Assembly: GCA_001001045.1 (NCBI GenBank)
Contig: LCIL01000008.1
Coordinates: 1-38,234 of the forward strand
Source of the DNA: Candidatus Woesebacteria bacterium GW2011_GWA1_44_23
GTDB taxonomy: Bacteria > Patescibacteriota > Microgenomatia > UBA8517
Reading direction: 5' to 3'
DNA: 38,234 nucleotides
In this document: positions 14,279 through 23,348 of the stretch, piece after piece
Layout of the letters: every line of letters starts with the position of its first letter
Position numbering within the stretch: position 1 is the stretch's first letter
Translations under genes and position numbers: made by a program
The notes under the pieces: model-generated
The model's input: only the letters and a program-made list of their open reading frames with translations
Told to the model about the DNA's origin: nothing
The model's database searches: none

Positions 14279-15384
14279 AGCGGTCGGGGGTCCACTTTGA
14301 ATATTTTGTCGTCCCCGCTTTTTGCCCGGCCCCGCCCGTCATTGTTGCTTGTTGAAAAGTAAATATATCCGTCCGGTCCCAGCACAACGGCCCTGATTCT
14401 TCCGTATTCCTTTTTGAAATGTGAGGTCAAAACGAGGCTATTGTCGTTTTTAATTTTCACCTGGAAAAGACTTTCTCCCCTTAATCCCGAAAAAAATAGA
14501 CTTCCTTTATAGTATGCCATCCCGGAAGGTGCCCATGTTTCCTCCGTCCCTGATTGTATAACGGGGGAAATAAGTCCCTCTCTTGTCTCGTCTCCCTTAA
14601 TTGTCGGCCAGCCGTAATTGCCTCCTTTATAAATTATGTTTATCTCATCGTTGCCGGTTTCAAGACCCGACGGACCGTGCTCAGTCTCCCACAAAACACC
14701 TTTCTCATCCCAGGCAAGTCCCTGAGGGTTCCTGTGCCCCAGTGAATAGACCTCATTTCCGAAAGGATTGTCGGATGGGATATCTCCTTCTTCCGTTATT
14801 CTTAAAATCTTTCCGTTCAAAGAATTTTTATCCTGTGCAAGGTCCGGACTCCCCGCATCTCCCGTCGTTACGTATAAATATCCGTCAGGACCGAATGCTA
14901 TTCTTCCGCCGTCGTGGTTTACCGAGCCTTTAATTCCCTCCAGAATTACTTTCCTGTCTGTCAGGGTGTCATTCTCAAACTTGTATCTTTCAACCCTGTT
15001 GGATATGCCGCTCGAATCCTGGGTTGTCGAATAAAGGTATATATAATTGTTTTTGACAAAATCTGGGTGAAGGGAAAGACCCAATAAGCCTCCCTCGCCG
15101 ATATGCTTAACTCCTTCAATCTTTTTTACCGTTTTTGTTTGTGCTCCTATTTTAAGAAGCTTTCCCGATCTTTCGGTTACAAGCATTTCACCGCCCGGTA
15201 AAAATGCAATCTCCCAGGGTATATCCAAATTTTGTGCAACAATCTCCGCACCTGCCGAATTAACGATTGTTGTTTCGGGGGCGGATTTATTTTCACTTCT
15301 GTCCTGCTTTTTGTTAAAAAAATACAGAAATGCTCCGGCCGATACCAAAAGCAGGGTAATAATAATTACTTTGTTTTTTTGCAT
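14275..15384 (-). CDS. PQQ-type sugar (glucose/sorbosone) dehydrogenase family protein
   Basis: A 369-residue secreted or membrane-anchored protein with a hydrophobic N-terminus (about 5-22) and a six-bladed propeller of the GSDH family. Characteristic stretches are 'LDIPWEIAFLPGGEMLVTER', 'EGGLLGLSLHPDF', 'NHDGGRIAFGPDGYLYVTTG', 'LGHRNPQGLAWD' and 'ETEHGPSGLETGNDEIN'. The catalytic-type histidine and the cofactor-site pattern are present. Members oxidise aldose sugars with PQQ, but many homologs in organisms without PQQ synthesis have unknown activity. It shares its strand with the hydrolase at 15400-16464, 15 bases upstream. Confidence 0.9.
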   Translation of the reverse strand: MQKNKVIIITLLLVSAGAFLYFFNKKQDRSENKSAPETTIVNSAGAEIVAQNLDIPWEIAFLPGGEMLVTERSGKLLKIGAQTKTVKKIEGVKHIGEGGLLGLSLHPDFVKNNYIYLYSTTQDSSGISNRVERYKFENDTLTDRKVILEGIKGSVNHDGGRIAFGPDGYLYVTTGDAGSPDLAQDKNSLNGKILRITEEGDIPSDNPFGNEVYSLGHRNPQGLAWDEKGVLWETEHGPSGLETGNDEINIIYKGGNYGWPTIKGDETREGLISPVIQSGTEETWAPSGMAYYKGSLFFSGLRGESLFQVKIKNDNSLVLTSHFKKEYGRIRAVVLGPDGYIYFSTSNNDGRGRAKSGDDKIFKVDPRPL

Positions 15385-15399
15385 GTATTTTGCACGGAC

Positions 15400-16464
15400 C
15401 TATTTAAGATGTCTGTCAAAGAATTCAACGGATCTTCTCATTGCCGTTGAAAAACTATCGGAAAGGTTGTGGTCGTCTCCTTCGTAAAGAAATAGTTCGG
15501 CTTCTTTTCCCGCTTTATCCATCAGCCCTTTTAAATTTTCGGAAAATTCACTCGGAACGGAGGCGTCAAGGGTTCCGTGATGGATTGAAAGGGGACCCGA
15601 TATATCCGCAAGGTAACTTGTTGCGGAGATGGAATTCCAAAAGTCGGGATTTTCTTCGGGTGTTCCGAAAGCGGCCTGAAGTTCATCCCTCCATCTCCTT
15701 GCGCTTGAAGGAATTCCGGGAGGAGGGGTGGAGGCTCTTCTTCTCCAACTGCTTATCATTTCGGGGTATGATCCCACAACCCCAGCCCAAATAACACCCG
15801 CTTTTATATCATCCGATACAACCATGCTTCTTAAGGTAATGAATCCTCCCATGGAGTGTCCCCACATTCCGATCTTTTCGGGATTGACCGAAGGATACTT
15901 TTTAACGGATGAGACGGCATTCAAAGCATCAACCGTATACGCGTTTGATCCGTATGCTCCTGTCGGCTCGCCTTCGCTTTCTCCATGACCCCGGAAATCG
16001 GGCTTAAAGACAACGTACCCGTTTCTGGCAAAACCGTCAACGTAGGAAACATATTTCTCGGTGGTCCTGTACTGGGCAGGAGGAATATAGCCATGGTTAA
16101 ATATTATCGCCGGGAATCCTTCCGGGGGTTCTTCTTCCTCGGGTACTGTTAAAAGGCCGTAAACCTTTAATCCTTCCGACCGGTATGAGGCAATATACCG
16201 TTTGTAATTTGAACCCGGGGTAAGTGTTTCTTCAATAATCAAATCGCTTCCGGGATAGTTTCCTTTTCTAAGGTACTCGATGGAAAGAAGAAAGGGGACC
16301 CCAAGTTCGGAGGATCCGACAAACCCTCCTTCATCCAGGAAATTGTTTAAATCGGTCGGGAAATCGGGTTTTTTTGGAAAATATCCCTTTGAGTAGAACA
16401 AATAGCCGCCAAAAAGAGCAAATAAAAGTACCGAAACTATTAAAATTTTCTTCTTTTTGAACAC
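15400..16464 (-). CDS. Membrane-anchored alpha/beta hydrolase (prolyl-oligopeptidase-like)
   Basis: A 354-residue protein with a basic N-terminus and one membrane helix (about 6-24). The hydrolase domain carries 'GHSMGG' (nucleophile near residue 204), 'HGTLDASVPSEF' and 'GDDHNLSD', a complete Ser-Asp-His set. 'PDFRGHGESEGEPTGAYG' is typical of the fold. It is a paralog of the protein at 7438. I choose the GTG at 16464 because TAAAAT (16470-16475) ends five bases before it; an earlier GTG at 16479 would overlap that box. The dehydrogenase gene follows 15 bases later. Confidence 0.86.
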   Translation of the reverse strand: MFKKKKILIVSVLLFALFGGYLFYSKGYFPKKPDFPTDLNNFLDEGGFVGSSELGVPFLLSIEYLRKGNYPGSDLIIEETLTPGSNYKRYIASYRSEGLKVYGLLTVPEEEEPPEGFPAIIFNHGYIPPAQYRTTEKYVSYVDGFARNGYVVFKPDFRGHGESEGEPTGAYGSNAYTVDALNAVSSVKKYPSVNPEKIGMWGHSMGGFITLRSMVVSDDIKAGVIWAGVVGSYPEMISSWRRRASTPPPGIPSSARRWRDELQAAFGTPEENPDFWNSISATSYLADISGPLSIHHGTLDASVPSEFSENLKGLMDKAGKEAELFLYEGDDHNLSDSFSTAMRRSVEFFDRHLK

Positions 16465-16518
16465 CTTACATTTTAACACGCGGGGTAAAGCGTTTTTATG
16501 AAGTACGGTTTTGTGTTA

Positions 16519-16737
16519 TCAATTCTGCTTTTTCCTGTTCCACAAACTTCCGAAGACGTCTCTTACGTCGTAACCGAAATAGGCGAGAACGGAGAAAAGT
16601 AAAAACGATGCGGTTGCCTCATCCAGATTTCCCAAAAAAGGGACGTTATCGGGAATAAATTCAAAAAATCCGGCAGTGGGGTTTAGAAGATAAATGAATG
16701 CTAAAAAGCCGATGGCTGCAACTAAATATTTTTTCAT
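16519..16737 (-). CDS. DUF1232-like small membrane protein
   Basis: A 72-residue protein with two hydrophobic segments (about 3-20 and 45-58). The central 'FEFIPDNVPFLGNLDEATAS' resembles the DUF1232/YkvA core (IPD..P.lG.lDD), although the second Asp is Glu. Its ATG overlaps the stop of the broken mscL gene by four bases, so it was its operon partner. Function unknown. Confidence 0.7.
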   Translation of the reverse strand: MKKYLVAAIGFLAFIYLLNPTAGFFEFIPDNVPFLGNLDEATASFLLFSVLAYFGYDVRDVFGSLWNRKKQN

Positions 16738-17089
16738 TTTTTAAGAACCGAGGTGCAAAACATACACTTTTTTGCGCCAAGGGGGACAACGCTAAGACAT
16801 TCCGGGCACTTTTTTGTAGTAGGGTCAATTGGCTTTTGTTTATTGGTTAAGGCTATAAGTTTATTCATTGGAAGAACTACAAGGAAGTAAACGACAAACG
16901 AAATGATGACAAAAGAAATAAGGGCATTAAGAAAATCTCCTATCATAAACTCGCTCCGGTTAACGGTAAAGCTTATTTTTGAAAAATCAAGGCGGTAACA
17001 ACGGCTCCGAAAGCTACACCGATTACCACTCCGACCGCAAGGTCAACGACGTTTCCTTTCAAAATAAACTGCTTAAACCCTTTTAACAC
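16734..17089 (-). pseudogene. mscL: Large-conductance mechanosensitive channel, broken by internal deletion
   Basis: The first frame, from GTG 17089 to TAA 16973, encodes 38 residues matching the MscL N-terminus and TM1: '[20 protein letters not shown]'. The following frame reads '[20 protein letters not shown]', then TM2 and a C-terminal tail with 'CPECLSVVPLGAKKCMFC', ending at 16734. In an intact MscL these parts are joined by about 16-20 residues (end of TM1 and the start of the loop). Here that stretch is missing and the frame shifts, so the channel is split. An ATG at 16946 could restart a TM2-only peptide of 70 residues. Either a true pseudogene or an assembly error. Confidence 0.82.
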
Positions 17090-17157
17090 TAATTGTATTT
17101 TCGCACAGCTTTTTTGTTTTTGCAAAAATAGCATTAGGGGCTGGGATGGGGCAAGAA

Positions 17158-17865
17158 TCAGAAGGGTATATCTTCCTGTACTGGTTTATCTTCAATGTGG
17201 GCAATTGTTTCTCCAACGTGCCTATAAGCGCACCATTTACAGCTTTTTCCCTCTTCCGGTGGAGGACCGGCAAGAAGTTTGTCAATTTCGGCAATAAACT
17301 TAATAAATCCGGGCTGGTCCATCGGCACCTCAAGCCATTTGGGAGGAAATGTCAAAAGTGCTTCACCGTCTTTATAGGAAACCTGATCAGGGTAAAAAAT
17401 CAAAAGACCCATCCTGTTAATTTCAACCGGTTTTCCGGATTTCGGATTTTCCAGGGCAAACTTATAGGCATTAAGTTGTGTTTTATATTTATCGATTTTC
17501 CCGACATCCGGATTACTGATTTTAAGATCAACCAAAGTATTGCCATCACTCCCATTAACCAGAAGATCATATTTGCCTTTTAAATAAACGTGTGTTCCCG
17601 GAATAATCTTCGAGTCCACCCAACCTTCCTGCATGATTACTTTCCCTTCCGGTAAACTTTCAGAAAGAGTTCTCAGTTCTTTCCCCACAAGACTTCCCTG
17701 AATCCTGGTGTTTATGGCAGAAAATACCCCAGGCATCGGCATGCTAGGTTGATAAATTCCGTTTTTAACTTTAAGGTAGTAGCAAAGTTTGCATTCTTCG
17801 TAAAGGTATGCAAAATCAGAAGGGGAGAGCTTAAATATTTCCTGGTGGATGTCTCTTTCCGGCAT
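17158..17865 (-). CDS. Cas4/RecB-like PD-(D/E)XK nuclease with four cysteines
   Basis: A 235-residue protein with the RecB-family nuclease core: 'KGKYDLL' (Asp100), 'LVDLKIS' (Asp113, Lys115) and '[10 protein letters not shown]' (Gln130, motif QxxxY). Two cysteine pairs flank the core, 'CKLC' (25, 28) and 'CKWC' (209, 212), the layout of the iron-sulfur staple in Cas4 and AddB-type nucleases. No CRISPR array or other cas gene is present, so it is a stand-alone enzyme, possibly for DNA end processing or defence. TATAAT (17874-17879) ends eight bases before the ATG. It opens the accessory region that runs to about 24700. Confidence 0.82.
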   Translation of the reverse strand: MPERDIHQEIFKLSPSDFAYLYEECKLCYYLKVKNGIYQPSMPMPGVFSAINTRIQGSLVGKELRTLSESLPEGKVIMQEGWVDSKIIPGTHVYLKGKYDLLVNGSDGNTLVDLKISNPDVGKIDKYKTQLNAYKFALENPKSGKPVEINRMGLLIFYPDQVSYKDGEALLTFPPKWLEVPMDQPGFIKFIAEIDKLLAGPPPEEGKSCKWCAYRHVGETIAHIEDKPVQEDIPF

Positions 17866-17906
17866 ATGAGGCTATTATACCACCATAAAAATGCTAATAT
17901 TCGATT

Positions 17907-18347
17907 GTGAAAAACAGGGTACCTACTTTAAAAGAATTTAATAGTATTTATTGGAGAACCGTAGGTAACTTATTTCATAAAATATCCCCTTGCATCGAAC
18001 ACCCGGGGTTACTTTTTAGGGACGTTCATATTCTATATCATGACTTAAAGTATAGATTCTTCCTTGTTACCGATCCTCCACCTATACAACATAAAAAAGA
18101 GCAGACGGATAATTATTTTGAAAGAATAGACCCAAAACACGGATTGAGATTTTATGAATGCATGGCAAGTAAATGTTCCGGGATTGATCTTGATTATGCA
18201 ATTCCCCGCGTGGATGAATTTTATAGCGACAAAAGATCCAGGAAAATTATAAGGGAATTTTTAATAAGCTTAAATCAAGCCGAACAACAAGTATTGGATA
18301 ACTATAAAAAATATTTAATTAGAAACGAAATACTAAAAGGGAATTGA
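17907..18347 (+). CDS. Hypothetical protein beside the Cas4-like nuclease
   Basis: A 146-residue soluble protein with no family I recognise. The N-terminal half is mixed and aromatic-rich ('GLLFRDVHILYHDLKYRFFL') and the C-terminal half is helical and charged. The start is GTG at 17907, exactly where transcription from TAATAT (17895-17900, TGC-extended) should begin. It is divergent from the nuclease, with 41 bases between the two start codons, so the two promoters interleave. AT-rich like the genes to its right. Confidence 0.62.
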   Translation: MKNRVPTLKEFNSIYWRTVGNLFHKISPCIEHPGLLFRDVHILYHDLKYRFFLVTDPPPIQHKKEQTDNYFERIDPKHGLRFYECMASKCSGIDLDYAIPRVDEFYSDKRSRKIIREFLISLNQAEQQVLDNYKKYLIRNEILKGN

Positions 18348-18385
18348 GGCAATTATACTACTCTGAAAGTGATAATATTTAACTA

Positions 18386-18919
18386 GTGGCATTCGATTTT
18401 AGTCAAATCATTTTCCAATCCATTATTAATTCAATCAAAATAGCACCAGCCTTATGGCTTATGATTCTTGCACTTCTTTTTGCAGCCACAGCAATTTGGG
18501 TTTTCAAACTTCTTCATCTTGCAAAAGCAGACATATTCAAAATAGACAAAATGAGTGGCGAGGAATTCGAAACTTTCCTCGAAATATTATTTAGAAACGA
18601 TGGGTTTAAAGTAAACCACACAGGTAGTTCGAATAAATATAAAGGAGATTGGGGTGCAGATTTAATCATTGAGAAAAACGGAATAAAAACTTCTGTCCAA
18701 GCAAAAAGGTGGAAATGGATGGTTACTGAAAAATCAGTGCAAGAAGTTGTTACTTCAAAAGCACAATATGGTTGCCAAGGTGCAATGGTTATTACAAACA
18801 GTCATTTTTCCTATCACGCGAAACATTTAGCACGAGTTAACAATGTCTTACTTTGGGACAGAAACACTCTCGCTTCAGAAATATTGAGAATAAGAAAACA
18901 AAATAAAAGAGAACAATAA
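18386..18919 (+). CDS. Mrr-like restriction endonuclease domain with a membrane anchor
   Basis: A 177-residue protein. Residues 18-43 form a membrane helix. The Mrr-type PD-(D/E)XK domain follows: 'MSGEEFETFLEILFRNDGF' (Glu60), 'GDWGADLII' (Asp92) and 'SVQAKRW' (Gln105-x-Lys107), ending with 'GAMVITNSHFS' and an 'LLWDRNTLASEI' strand. Mrr-family enzymes cut methylated or foreign DNA. The membrane anchor would place it at the inner face of the membrane, suited to incoming DNA (inference). GTG start with TAATAT (18373-18378) seven bases before it. It converges on the DUF3800 gene through a shared terminator. Confidence 0.87.
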   Translation: MAFDFSQIIFQSIINSIKIAPALWLMILALLFAATAIWVFKLLHLAKADIFKIDKMSGEEFETFLEILFRNDGFKVNHTGSSNKYKGDWGADLIIEKNGIKTSVQAKRWKWMVTEKSVQEVVTSKAQYGCQGAMVITNSHFSYHAKHLARVNNVLLWDRNTLASEILRIRKQNKREQ

Positions 18920-19033
18920 TCAAGAAAAATTCTAAATAAATTATTTTGGGATGACAAAATTAATACATAAAATCTTTTTGTACAGTCACTAGGGTATTGA
19001 CTTTCCGCCATTTGAATGTTTAAATCTAGAAGC

Positions 19034-19072
19034 TAAAACTGGAGAGTGAGCCTTTGGCCGCTAGCCAGTTTT
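19034..19072. terminator. Strong bidirectional terminator between Mrr-like and DUF3800 genes
   Basis: AAAACTGG and CCAGTTTT form the outer stem, and AGTGAGCC/GGCCGCT the inner stem with a TTT loop. T-runs follow on both strands (TTTTTT on +, TTTT on -). It closes the minus-strand cassette ending at 19079 and can also stop the plus-strand Mrr-like gene. Confidence 0.82.
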
Positions 19073-19078
19073 TTGCAT

Positions 19079-19876
19079 TTAAGGAATATTGACAATCGCT
19101 TGAAAGTTTTTATATAAATTCTTCTTTTTCAGCCCCATACTTTGAGGGGTATGGAATAGTTTATTTTCCGCTTCTTTTCGTATCATTCTTTCATAACCAT
19201 TTAATGAAGCTACTTTGACAATTCTATTTTTTACCCTGTGACTAAGATTTAAACCGTAGCCCAACAAATCCGCCACTTGGGTAAGTGTATCCATGTTTCT
19301 TTTAGTTGAAAACGATAGAGAGGTAAGTCTTCTTTTAATTTCAAGGTGGTCAAGCTTATCAGATGGAAGACCTAAAGATTGATAACCAAAAAACGCTTCA
19401 TAGATGGAAATATCCTGAATTGGCGTAGAGGCTTCTTGTATAAATTCACCCGTTTTATCTTGAGCAACCAACACTCTTATAAAGTTTGCAATTAAATGTT
19501 CATATGCAATCTTTATTACTCTTCGTTGCTTCCAATTCAAGTTATAAACAGATTTTTGATCAACAATTATACAAATTGTATATAACGGGCATTTATTAAA
19601 AAAAAATTTAAGATCATTTATAAATTCTCTAAATTTCTTTAGGTCGTTTTTAAAAATTGTAAAATCTTTATCTTTTCTGCCAATATTTTTTGAATGAAAC
19701 ACCACATTTACCCTAGACCAATATTTAAATTTGATGTGATCAAGATTGGTAGAAATTTCAGAAATTCGATCCTTATCAACTACACATCCCGTCAAAATAA
19801 AAAAGGGCGAAACTTTATATCTTGCTGGGACTGACTCACCCAACTCATCAACAAACAATGCTAATTTCCTATTCAT
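19079..19876 (-). CDS. DUF3800 family protein, last gene of the restriction cassette
   Basis: A 265-residue protein. The N-terminal 'LALFVDELGES' (Asp10) and C-terminal 'TQVADLLGYGL' match the DUF3800 pattern (FVDESG and Q.ADLl), an RNase H-like fold predicted to have nuclease activity. The first motif has Leu where Ser is usual. It starts 62 bases after the restriction-modification gene on the same strand and ends at a terminator, so it is probably co-transcribed. DUF3800 genes are frequent in defence and mobile contexts. AT-rich. Confidence 0.82.
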   Translation of the reverse strand: MNRKLALFVDELGESVPARYKVSPFFILTGCVVDKDRISEISTNLDHIKFKYWSRVNVVFHSKNIGRKDKDFTIFKNDLKKFREFINDLKFFFNKCPLYTICIIVDQKSVYNLNWKQRRVIKIAYEHLIANFIRVLVAQDKTGEFIQEASTPIQDISIYEAFFGYQSLGLPSDKLDHLEIKRRLTSLSFSTKRNMDTLTQVADLLGYGLNLSHRVKNRIVKVASLNGYERMIRKEAENKLFHTPQSMGLKKKNLYKNFQAIVNIP

Positions 19877-19938
19877 AAAAACAATTCAATCCTACTCCAA
19901 ATTATCAATATTTCAAATCCTGAATAGAATCGAAGGGT

Positions 19939-22900
19939 TCAAAGGTCAAACTTTAATACTTCATCGATCTTTTTTTGCAATTTATCTGTTTCTACTAACG
20001 CTACTATCATTTTTTGATAATGCTCAATATCCCCATTTGTTAATTCCGTACCTTTACGATCCTTCAACCATTTTTGTGCGGGCTGGTACCCGCCAATATA
20101 AAAATTCCATGCAACCTCAGGGACATTTCCAAAAAATTGATTTTGATTTATATAAACAGCTCTATTCTTGTAATCAATTTTTTCTATAATATTCGGTCCA
20201 TCAACGGGATAGGTGGTAACAAATTGATCCAATTTGGGTGATTCAAACAAATGAGAGGATCTTAATTCATTTCCAAAAGCAGCAATTTCTTTAAACTCCT
20301 CCTTATTCCTGGGGTATGGGACTCTTGGAAAACCACTTTTTAGGAGTTCTTTGTATTTTTCTCGGTAATTTGGCGAATATAAAACTGCATAAATATAATC
20401 AAAAATATTTTCTGGCGAAGTCTTTCCGATTATTTTTTCTATTTTATCAATTATCTCCCTCTTGAAATTTGGAACCCGAGACCCGTCCTCATTATAAATA
20501 TATAAAGGGCCAAGGTAACTAATTCCAGCACCCGCGCTTTTGTTACCTGCGTAGCATTGGTCTATGATGTATTTAGAAATGAAAATATCAAACTTATATT
20601 CTGTTGACATTGGCCTAATCCAACTCAAGCCAAAGTTTTCACCTTTTAAAAAATTCCCGAATATTTTGAACCTTCCCCAATCTACCATCTTTGGTGAATA
20701 ATAAATATAACGTTGATCAAAAGGCCTGTAGCTTATAAATTTTATTAAGTCTTCGGGCATTTCATCGATTACGGATTTTCTAGCAGTAGCGAGTTTCCAC
20801 CCTCTGGAGTCTCCCGCCAAATACTTTCCATTTTGTTTATTGGGGAATAGCCATGCGCGTATTTCATTATCAGAATAATTAAAATCTGAAAAACGAATGA
20901 TTCTCTTTAACAGTGAATCTTTATCGGTATCGATTACAACAGCATCCCGTGCAGTTACAATACCCGTCGAATTTCTTACAAAAAGTTCATTTACATCAAA
21001 CCCTTTAAGATATTCCTTTTCAAGTTTTGCAGAACTTCCTTCTTTAAAAAATAAATTAGGGAGACGGGGTTCAATAAGCTTCCATTTAATATTTTCTAAT
21101 GACGAATTATTTAACTGTTCATATTTTTTAATTCGCTTCCCCCATAAATCTTGAGAATATAGTTTTGCTAGATCTCCTTGTTTTTTCTTTCCGGTCTTTA
21201 CTGCCAGAAGAATTGAAACACCTTGTTGTATATCAAAAACATTTTCATCCTTTCCCCCATCTGGTGGTATCTCATGTTTCTTTGAATTGCCATGAAGATC
21301 CATCGAATATAAATAATCAAAAGTGTCCAGTAAACTCCATCTCATTCCTCTAAATGTTGGATTATCAAGGTAACCATGGTTAGTAATAAAACCGACAATA
21401 CCTTCGCCGTTTTTCTGAATCATTTTTTCCGCAAGCGCAATAAACTTTACATAATCATCATTAAGCCAATGTTTCTTTTCCCGAAGTCTTTGTTTTCCCC
21501 CTGGCTCTACCTTATATTTCTCAACAAGTTTGTTAGCATACTCTGTTTCATTTGATGAAATTCCACTATAGGGAGGGTTACCAATTACGATCATGATGGG
21601 TTTTTCATTTTTTATTTTTGAGGCCGCCTTCGATTCTTCGGCGATACTTTCCGCCAACCCAAGAGCAAATAAACCCTGTTGTTGGATACCGCTTTCTTCT
21701 AATGAGTTAGTAAGATAAATACCCAACCTACGATCATTAAAATATTTAAAGCCGGTATCTCTGAAAGCCAAACTTAACTTAAGATGGGCGATTGTATATG
21801 GAGTCATCATTAACTCAAATCCATAAATACGGGGAAGCAAATCATGAAGCACGTAAGGGTGCCATTGTCCTTTTTGTCCGGTTTTGATCAAGTGCTCATA
21901 AATATTCCGAATAATTTTGCTAATAAAAGTGCCTGTTCCAACGGCTGGGTCGAGGATTTGAACTTTATGCAAACCATTTTTCGTTTTTGTTGTACTTGAT
22001 AAACCCCCAGCGAGGTCAAAATCTTTCTTAAGTAAATAATCAACTGAACGTACTATAAATTGAACCACAGGAACGGGGGTATAGTACGCACCTATTTTTT
22101 TACGTAAATCTGGATCATATTCCTTAAGGAAGTCTTCATAAAAATGGATTACGGGGTCTGGTTCAATGTGTGTATTACCCCACAAATCCTTTTTGTAATA
22201 TTCTTTCATAAGTTCAGAGACGTCCGCATGAGAAAGCACATCGCACAGTTCATCAACAATATATTCGAGTCGCTTGTCGAAGTTGGGCCCAACAATATGA
22301 TCAAAAAAATCTCTAAGAAAAGGGTTTGATCTTGGTATTAAGTCACGTGCTTCTTGTCTAGAAAACGTGCTTTGAGGGTCGTCTTCATGTCGAGCTGCAA
22401 AAAGGCCGTAAACAAGCGTCTGTGCATACATATCGGCAAAAGCGTCCTTAGTTAAATCATGAACCAAAAGCTTTTTAATGGTCTCGTAAACTTTAACAAT
22501 TTCGGTGTTTATATCGGAATCATTAGCAAGGTATTGTCGTAGATTATCTCGAATTCTTCGAGCTTTACCTGCCATAATTTTTGAAAGATGTACGCCTGAT
22601 TTAATAGGCTCCTTCTGTGATTGGGAAAAGTCAATTAAGGTTTTTGCAAGATTTACAAAATTTTGAGGAAATTGCCTAATTATACGTCCCTTAAGATTAT
22701 ATTCTGCAATTTTTATTGGTTCTCCATACCGAATACCATTTCTATAAAAACGAAATTCTACATAATCGGTAAGCACTAGGTTTGTGTATCCGTAGTACCG
22801 AGTCATTTGTTCTGAATCTTCAATCCTGTCAAGAGATACACCAATATCTTTAGCTTCTATATACAATATTGGAACATCATTTTTAAGTACAATAAAGTCT

Positions 22901-23073
22901 GGTTTGTTGTGTTGTTCCGCTTTTGGATCGTGATCTATACGCCTGACATTAATTTCTTCAAAAATCTTTTTGATTAAGACCTCGAAATCAGTACGATAAC
23001 CCATCTCGCTAGTTTCCACATGAGCAAATTTAGCAGAGAGAGATGAAATATAATCAGCAAAAACATCCTGCAT
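19939..23073 (-). CDS. Type IIG / type ISP single-chain restriction-modification enzyme
   Basis: A 1044-residue fusion. The N-terminus is a PD-(D/E)XK nuclease: 'KPDFIVL' (Asp59) and 'YIEAKD' (Glu73, Lys75). A helical linker precedes the adenine-methyltransferase core, with 'GAYYTP' (motif X, 328-333), 'DPAVGTGTF' (motif I, 375-383) and 'NPPYS' (motif IV, 499-503). The C-terminal part includes 'SYRPFDQRYIYYSPK' and 'FYIGGYQPAQKWLKDRKG', typical of target-recognition regions in type ISP/IIG enzymes. It should methylate host adenines and cleave unmethylated DNA in one chain. All key motifs are present, so it looks functional. TAAAAT (23082-23087) ends eight bases before the ATG. Confidence 0.93.
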   Translation of the reverse strand: MQDVFADYISSLSAKFAHVETSEMGYRTDFEVLIKKIFEEINVRRIDHDPKAEQHNKPDFIVLKNDVPILYIEAKDIGVSLDRIEDSEQMTRYYGYTNLVLTDYVEFRFYRNGIRYGEPIKIAEYNLKGRIIRQFPQNFVNLAKTLIDFSQSQKEPIKSGVHLSKIMAGKARRIRDNLRQYLANDSDINTEIVKVYETIKKLLVHDLTKDAFADMYAQTLVYGLFAARHEDDPQSTFSRQEARDLIPRSNPFLRDFFDHIVGPNFDKRLEYIVDELCDVLSHADVSELMKEYYKKDLWGNTHIEPDPVIHFYEDFLKEYDPDLRKKIGAYYTPVPVVQFIVRSVDYLLKKDFDLAGGLSSTTKTKNGLHKVQILDPAVGTGTFISKIIRNIYEHLIKTGQKGQWHPYVLHDLLPRIYGFELMMTPYTIAHLKLSLAFRDTGFKYFNDRRLGIYLTNSLEESGIQQQGLFALGLAESIAEESKAASKIKNEKPIMIVIGNPPYSGISSNETEYANKLVEKYKVEPGGKQRLREKKHWLNDDYVKFIALAEKMIQKNGEGIVGFITNHGYLDNPTFRGMRWSLLDTFDYLYSMDLHGNSKKHEIPPDGGKDENVFDIQQGVSILLAVKTGKKKQGDLAKLYSQDLWGKRIKKYEQLNNSSLENIKWKLIEPRLPNLFFKEGSSAKLEKEYLKGFDVNELFVRNSTGIVTARDAVVIDTDKDSLLKRIIRFSDFNYSDNEIRAWLFPNKQNGKYLAGDSRGWKLATARKSVIDEMPEDLIKFISYRPFDQRYIYYSPKMVDWGRFKIFGNFLKGENFGLSWIRPMSTEYKFDIFISKYIIDQCYAGNKSAGAGISYLGPLYIYNEDGSRVPNFKREIIDKIEKIIGKTSPENIFDYIYAVLYSPNYREKYKELLKSGFPRVPYPRNKEEFKEIAAFGNELRSSHLFESPKLDQFVTTYPVDGPNIIEKIDYKNRAVYINQNQFFGNVPEVAWNFYIGGYQPAQKWLKDRKGTELTNGDIEHYQKMIVALVETDKLQKKIDEVLKFDL

Positions 23074-23114
23074 CCTGGCCTATTTTACTACATTTCCCAA
23101 AGATTATAAGGATA

Positions 23115-23348
23115 TTATCTTCTATTCGTTCTTTTCCAAACTGAAGTAATTCTACAAACACCTTTTGAATCGGTAAGGTAGGCAACACCAATTTCGTAGC
23201 CATTATATTTTCTTACGGAGTTGTAGCCTGCACCGTTTGTCCACTTTTCAGGAGTTCCTTTATTGTAGACGTCCATTACCTGCCCTTCGGAAAGGCCAAA
23301 AGAAGCCATTTTTGAAAGCGCTTTGTTTGTAAAAATGATATTAGCCAT
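23115..23348 (-). CDS. DUF4258-like small protein, first gene of the restriction cassette
   Basis: A 77-residue basic soluble protein: 'NKALSKMASFGLSEGQVMDV' then 'YNSVRKYNGYEIGVAYLTDS' and 'CRITSVWKRT'. This resembles DUF4258, a small fold related to toxin-type RNases/BECR-like proteins. It is 41 bases upstream of the restriction enzyme on the same strand. Whether it is a toxin, regulator or unrelated passenger is unknown. TACAAT (23360-23365) lies 11 bases before the ATG. Confidence 0.68.
   Translation of the reverse strand: MANIIFTNKALSKMASFGLSEGQVMDVYNKGTPEKWTNGAGYNSVRKYNGYEIGVAYLTDSKGVCRITSVWKRTNRR

Noticed and set aside
17073-17583. Open frames at 17073-17333 (-) and 17146-17583 (+)
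   Set aside because: Both overlap the Cas4-like nuclease in other frames, and that gene has all catalytic motifs.
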